In this document: positions 61,901-64,000 of the stretch, in pieces | Numbering within the stretch: position 1 is the stretch's first letter | Layout: each line of letters starts with the position of its first letter | Source of the DNA: Yamagishiella unicocca | Lineage: Eukaryota > Chlorophyta > Chlorophyceae > Chlamydomonadales > Volvocaceae | DNA length: 64,000 nt | Assembly: GCA_003116995.1 (NCBI GenBank) | Contig: BDSL01000010.1 | Span: 248,001-312,000 of the forward strand | Direction of reading: 5' to 3' | Translations under genes and position numbers: made by a program | Notes under the pieces: model-generated | What the model saw: the letters and a program-made list of their open reading frames with translations, nothing else | Database searches by the model: none | Told to the model about the DNA's origin: nothing

Positions 61901-63658
61901 CCATTTGGGGACCCTTCGACCTATCTGTCAACCCACCGACCCAGATAGCGACCCACCGACCCAGCCCGCACCGCTGCTCTCATCCCGTGGGGCCACTCAC
62001 CCACAGCGTAACCAGTACGACGAAGTGTACGGAGATGAGGTGCACCCACATCTTGGGGCTGCCGGGTGCCACATTGGACAGCGAGTAGCGGTCAAAGTCC
62101 GTGAAGCGAAACACGTTGCCGTTGACTGTGGTGCCGTTGTTGGCGCCCTGTGTGCCGGCGGTTAGCGTTGGGAGGTACGTATGTAGACATACAATACAAT
62201 ACAATAGGCGATGTGCCCGATGGTTCTACCTCTTGGTCTGGAACCCACTGTAACCGTTACAACAACAACAATACAATACAATAAACCGCGATGGGTATGT
62301 GATCAGGGCGCTGCAAGCAGCGGGGTCCGAGGTGCATGCGGTGCGGTGTGCGGCTGGTTGGCGGCAGCAAGGGCCGAGAGTGAATCCAACAGCCAACCAG
62401 CCACCTTCGGTAGCGAGCGAGGAAGTATCGCGCGGGCACGTTCTTACCTGCTGTCCCAGCAGCCGGGCAATTTCATCGCTGGTGAGGTTGGCGGGGAGTA
62501 CTGTGACGACACACCAGACCGACAGCAGGCAGAAGAGGTAAAGGCCTGCACGCGGGGAGGTGTCCAGGAATCAACAATGTAGTAGTACGGCACTTCTGTG
62601 CACTTGAGAGCGGTTGCATACCCCCCTCCGCCGGTCCCCCACTGGCGGGGGGGTACCGGTCGGTACGTGTGCTGAGCCCCGGTTGGCCTCGGGTGGTGAT
62701 CAGCTCCCGCAGCTACGTAGCTGCGCACCACGGTGGCTGATTCTGAACCCCAGATTACATCAACTTGCTGTTAGGTGTAATAATACACGGCCTTACAGCG
62801 TTGGCTATTACAGGCCAGCCCAGATGGCCGTCTATCAGCATCAGACCGCGGCGGCGGCCCAGTCCAGGCTTGATCACCCTATCCGGGCCGCCCGGTCCTC
62901 AGAACATCGCAGGTTAGTACCTACATTTCCCGGCAGCCTAGCTGACTAGCAGCTGCGCTCATCAGACGCGAGGAGCATCGGATAAGAGGCTAGTGCGCGT
63001 GGCTTTGCGGCATGGGCCAGGTCGCATCGGCCAGCAGCCATATCAGAAGCCCGGCTGTAGTCGTGCTGTTGGCACGTCCGCCCCGCGTGAGCTACTCACC
63101 AGAGGAAGCGCTTCCAGCTGGACGGGCCCAAGCTAAGGCACCGACTGATCGGTGATCGCGATGGACGGCATGATCGAATCTCCGATGCACCGTACCGGCA
63201 GACCGACCCATGGGCCATGCGTGGACCACGAACTGCCGAACCACAAGTTGCACATGACATCACATGGTACGATTTGCGCAATTCTATCCCGATATCCCAG
63301 CAAATGCCGCTTCGCGCGCTTTGCTCGCTGCTGCACTAGGCTGCACCCCGCCCCGCGGGAACCCAAACTTACCAAAGCGCAGGATGCGAAGGTAGATGGC
63401 GCAGTCAAGCCCGGCCTCATCGATGATGTCTTCCTCCTTATAGGTGAATACGGGATAGATCCAGGTGAGCAGCCCGTTTGGAAGGCGCTTGGGCTTGAGG
63501 TCAAGGTCTTTTGCGAACCTGCGCGGTCAAGGCGAACGAGGGGCACCGGTTTTATATTTTGGGGTTGGGCCAAGGCTTTCATAACCGCACTTTCCGATGG
63601 CACTGCCAAACTGCTGTCCAGACAACTTGGCGTCTTGAGTATTCGCCATTGCAATCAT
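49979..63658 (-). CDS. OSCA/CSC1 (ERD4-like, TMEM63-related) mechano/osmosensitive cation channel
   Basis: Exons downward: 63658-63591, 63518-63373, 63117-63100, 62545-62448, 62147-62001, 61763-61647, 61370-61290, 60965-60652, 60131-59708, 59476-59318, 59009-58881, 58503-58426, 57732-57664, 56736-56669, 56342-56193, 55893-55836, 55424-55328, 54976-54852, 54322-54272, 53869-53771, 53494-53324, 53084-52950, 52689-52532, 52242-52155, 51267-51162, 50823-50711, 50284-49979. All phases agree; 1190 residues. Family signatures: [26 protein letters not shown]-terminus, [59 protein letters not shown] then [26 protein letters not shown], and later TM segments ([50 protein letters not shown]). OSCA channels open on membrane tension and pass Ca2+ and other cations, usually at plasma membrane or endomembranes. 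Odd points: about 240 low-complexity residues (about 199-440) after VTDIPGI, an 18-nt exon, and an acidic C-terminal tail. The start codon is the least certain part; in-frame ATGs continue upstream. Confidence 0.88.
52064..52129. repeat. 31-bp tandem duplication
   Basis: Two adjacent identical copies of a unit starting CAACTACGTACGTCCCGTAT, just after the exon at 52155-52242 in transcript order. Confidence 0.9.
54680..54855. repeat. ~21-bp minisatellite (AAGGCACCAACCTGGACACG)
   Basis: About eight imperfect copies with spacing variants, adjoining the donor side of exon 54976-54852 in the OSCA gene. Adjacent bases of the exon (CACCAACCTGGAACAGG) resemble the unit, so the array may have grown from the exon/intron boundary. 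Confidence 0.85.
57420..57509. mobile_element. Short hairpin element, copy 2, flanked by 18-bp direct repeats
   Basis: About 90 bp containing the near-perfect hairpin GGGGCGGA-G-TCCGCCCC, then CTCCGGCCGGCGTAA and an (ATT)n tail. The flanks are identical: TAGCATGGCAACAGCGGT at 57402-57419 and 57510-57527, which looks like a target-site duplication. It lies in an OSCA intron. A related copy without evident duplication lies at 27216-27300. Confidence 0.75.
59216..59317. repeat. ~25-bp minisatellite (CCAGCGGGGCCTGACGCACC), 4 copies
   Basis: Four tandem copies, the last shortened and running directly into the splice donor of exon 59476-59318. The repeated unit includes donor-like CGCACC (GGTGCG on the transcript). 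Confidence 0.85.
62708..62725. other. 18-nt perfect palindrome
   Basis: CGCAGCTACGTAGCTGCG, a perfect inverted repeat with no spacer, in the OSCA gene intron between exons 63117-63100 and 62545-62448. Function unknown. Confidence 0.8.
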
Positions 63659-64000
63659 CTCCCGCGACTGCACCCAAAGGGCTTGCGTGCCGGCTTGCGC
63701 AGCTTGCGTGGCTTGCATAGCTTGCGTGGGTCGCGCAGCAGCGCCAGGCTGCCGGCAGCGCCATCGACGAAGCCGCACCGGCGCAGCGCTGGCTCACAGC
63801 TGGCCCACAGCAATGTGGATGCGACGGTCAGCAGCCTCCGCAGCAACCAGAGCAGCGGCCGGGCCCGTCACATTCCATCCCGCGCGACACCCTTGGACGG
63901 CATTTCGCCCGACCAAGCGCTTTGACCCGTTTATGTCTTCCTGCCCTCGTGTAATCCGAAGCATATCCACCACGGCGCACCTTCTTGGTGCAAAGAAGCG
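63659..64000. other. OSCA gene 5' flank / possible extra N-terminal coding sequence
   Basis: Upstream of the chosen ATG. Contains GCTTGCGTGG-type repeats at about 63680-63735. The frame of the first exon stays open upstream with in-frame ATGs, so the protein may be longer. No other gene is seen. Confidence 0.4.

Noticed and set aside
1..64000. CRISPR arrays, rRNA, tRNA genes, viral genes
   Set aside because: Tandem arrays have no spacer structure; no tRNA B-box with a foldable cloverleaf, no rRNA segments and no viral replication or capsid motifs were seen.

Overview
The window is nuclear DNA of a volvocine green alga (Chlorophyceae; Volvox/Chlamydomonas type). Evidence: GC-rich, intron-dense genes with short exons and GTGAGT/GTGCGT-like donors; TGTAA poly(A) signals; a Pro/Ser-rich cell-wall glycoprotein with a [12 protein letters not shown] shaft; a plastid acetyl-CoA carboxylase subunit with a transit peptide; and an arginine deiminase, as volvocine algae have. 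The species cannot be fixed from sequence alone. Exon coordinates below are my own hand splicing: GT..AG ends, phase matching and reading-frame continuity were checked, but there is no transcript support.

Layout. 1-4363 (+): 3' part of an arginine deiminase gene. 6643-13045 (+): biotin carboxylase of plastid acetyl-CoA carboxylase, 13 exons. 15877-18302 (-): secretory-pathway sulfotransferase, 2 exons. 19353-24029 (-): a 9-exon gene fusing a D-Ala-D-Ala-ligase-type ATP-grasp domain to a SET methyltransferase domain. 26662-32602 (+): Hyp-rich extracellular matrix glycoprotein with a 3.6-kb repeat shaft. 35824-36014 (-): a U2 spliceosomal snRNA. 38324-48024 (+): a 10-exon gene for a ~1840-residue low-complexity protein of unknown function with a possible Alba/SpoVS-like C-terminal segment. 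49979-63658 (-): a 27-exon OSCA/CSC1 (ERD4-like) mechanosensitive channel gene with a large insertion in its first cytosolic region.

Introns and spacers carry many mini- and microsatellites, including a ~245-bp GGGT array, a 40-bp x5 array and a 52-nt poly-C run. They also carry several dispersed repeats seen more than once in the window: a 45-bp intronic motif, a ~90-bp hairpin element flanked at one site by an 18-bp direct repeat, and a 0.6-1.2-kb element in two diverged copies.

The genes do not form one pathway. A loose theme is the sulfotransferase near the extracellular matrix glycoprotein, since volvocine matrix glycoproteins are sulfated. The most unusual items are the ATP-grasp/SET fusion, the U2 gene in an otherwise gene-poor gap, the very large unrecognised gene at 38-48 kb, and the hairpin element with its flanking duplication.
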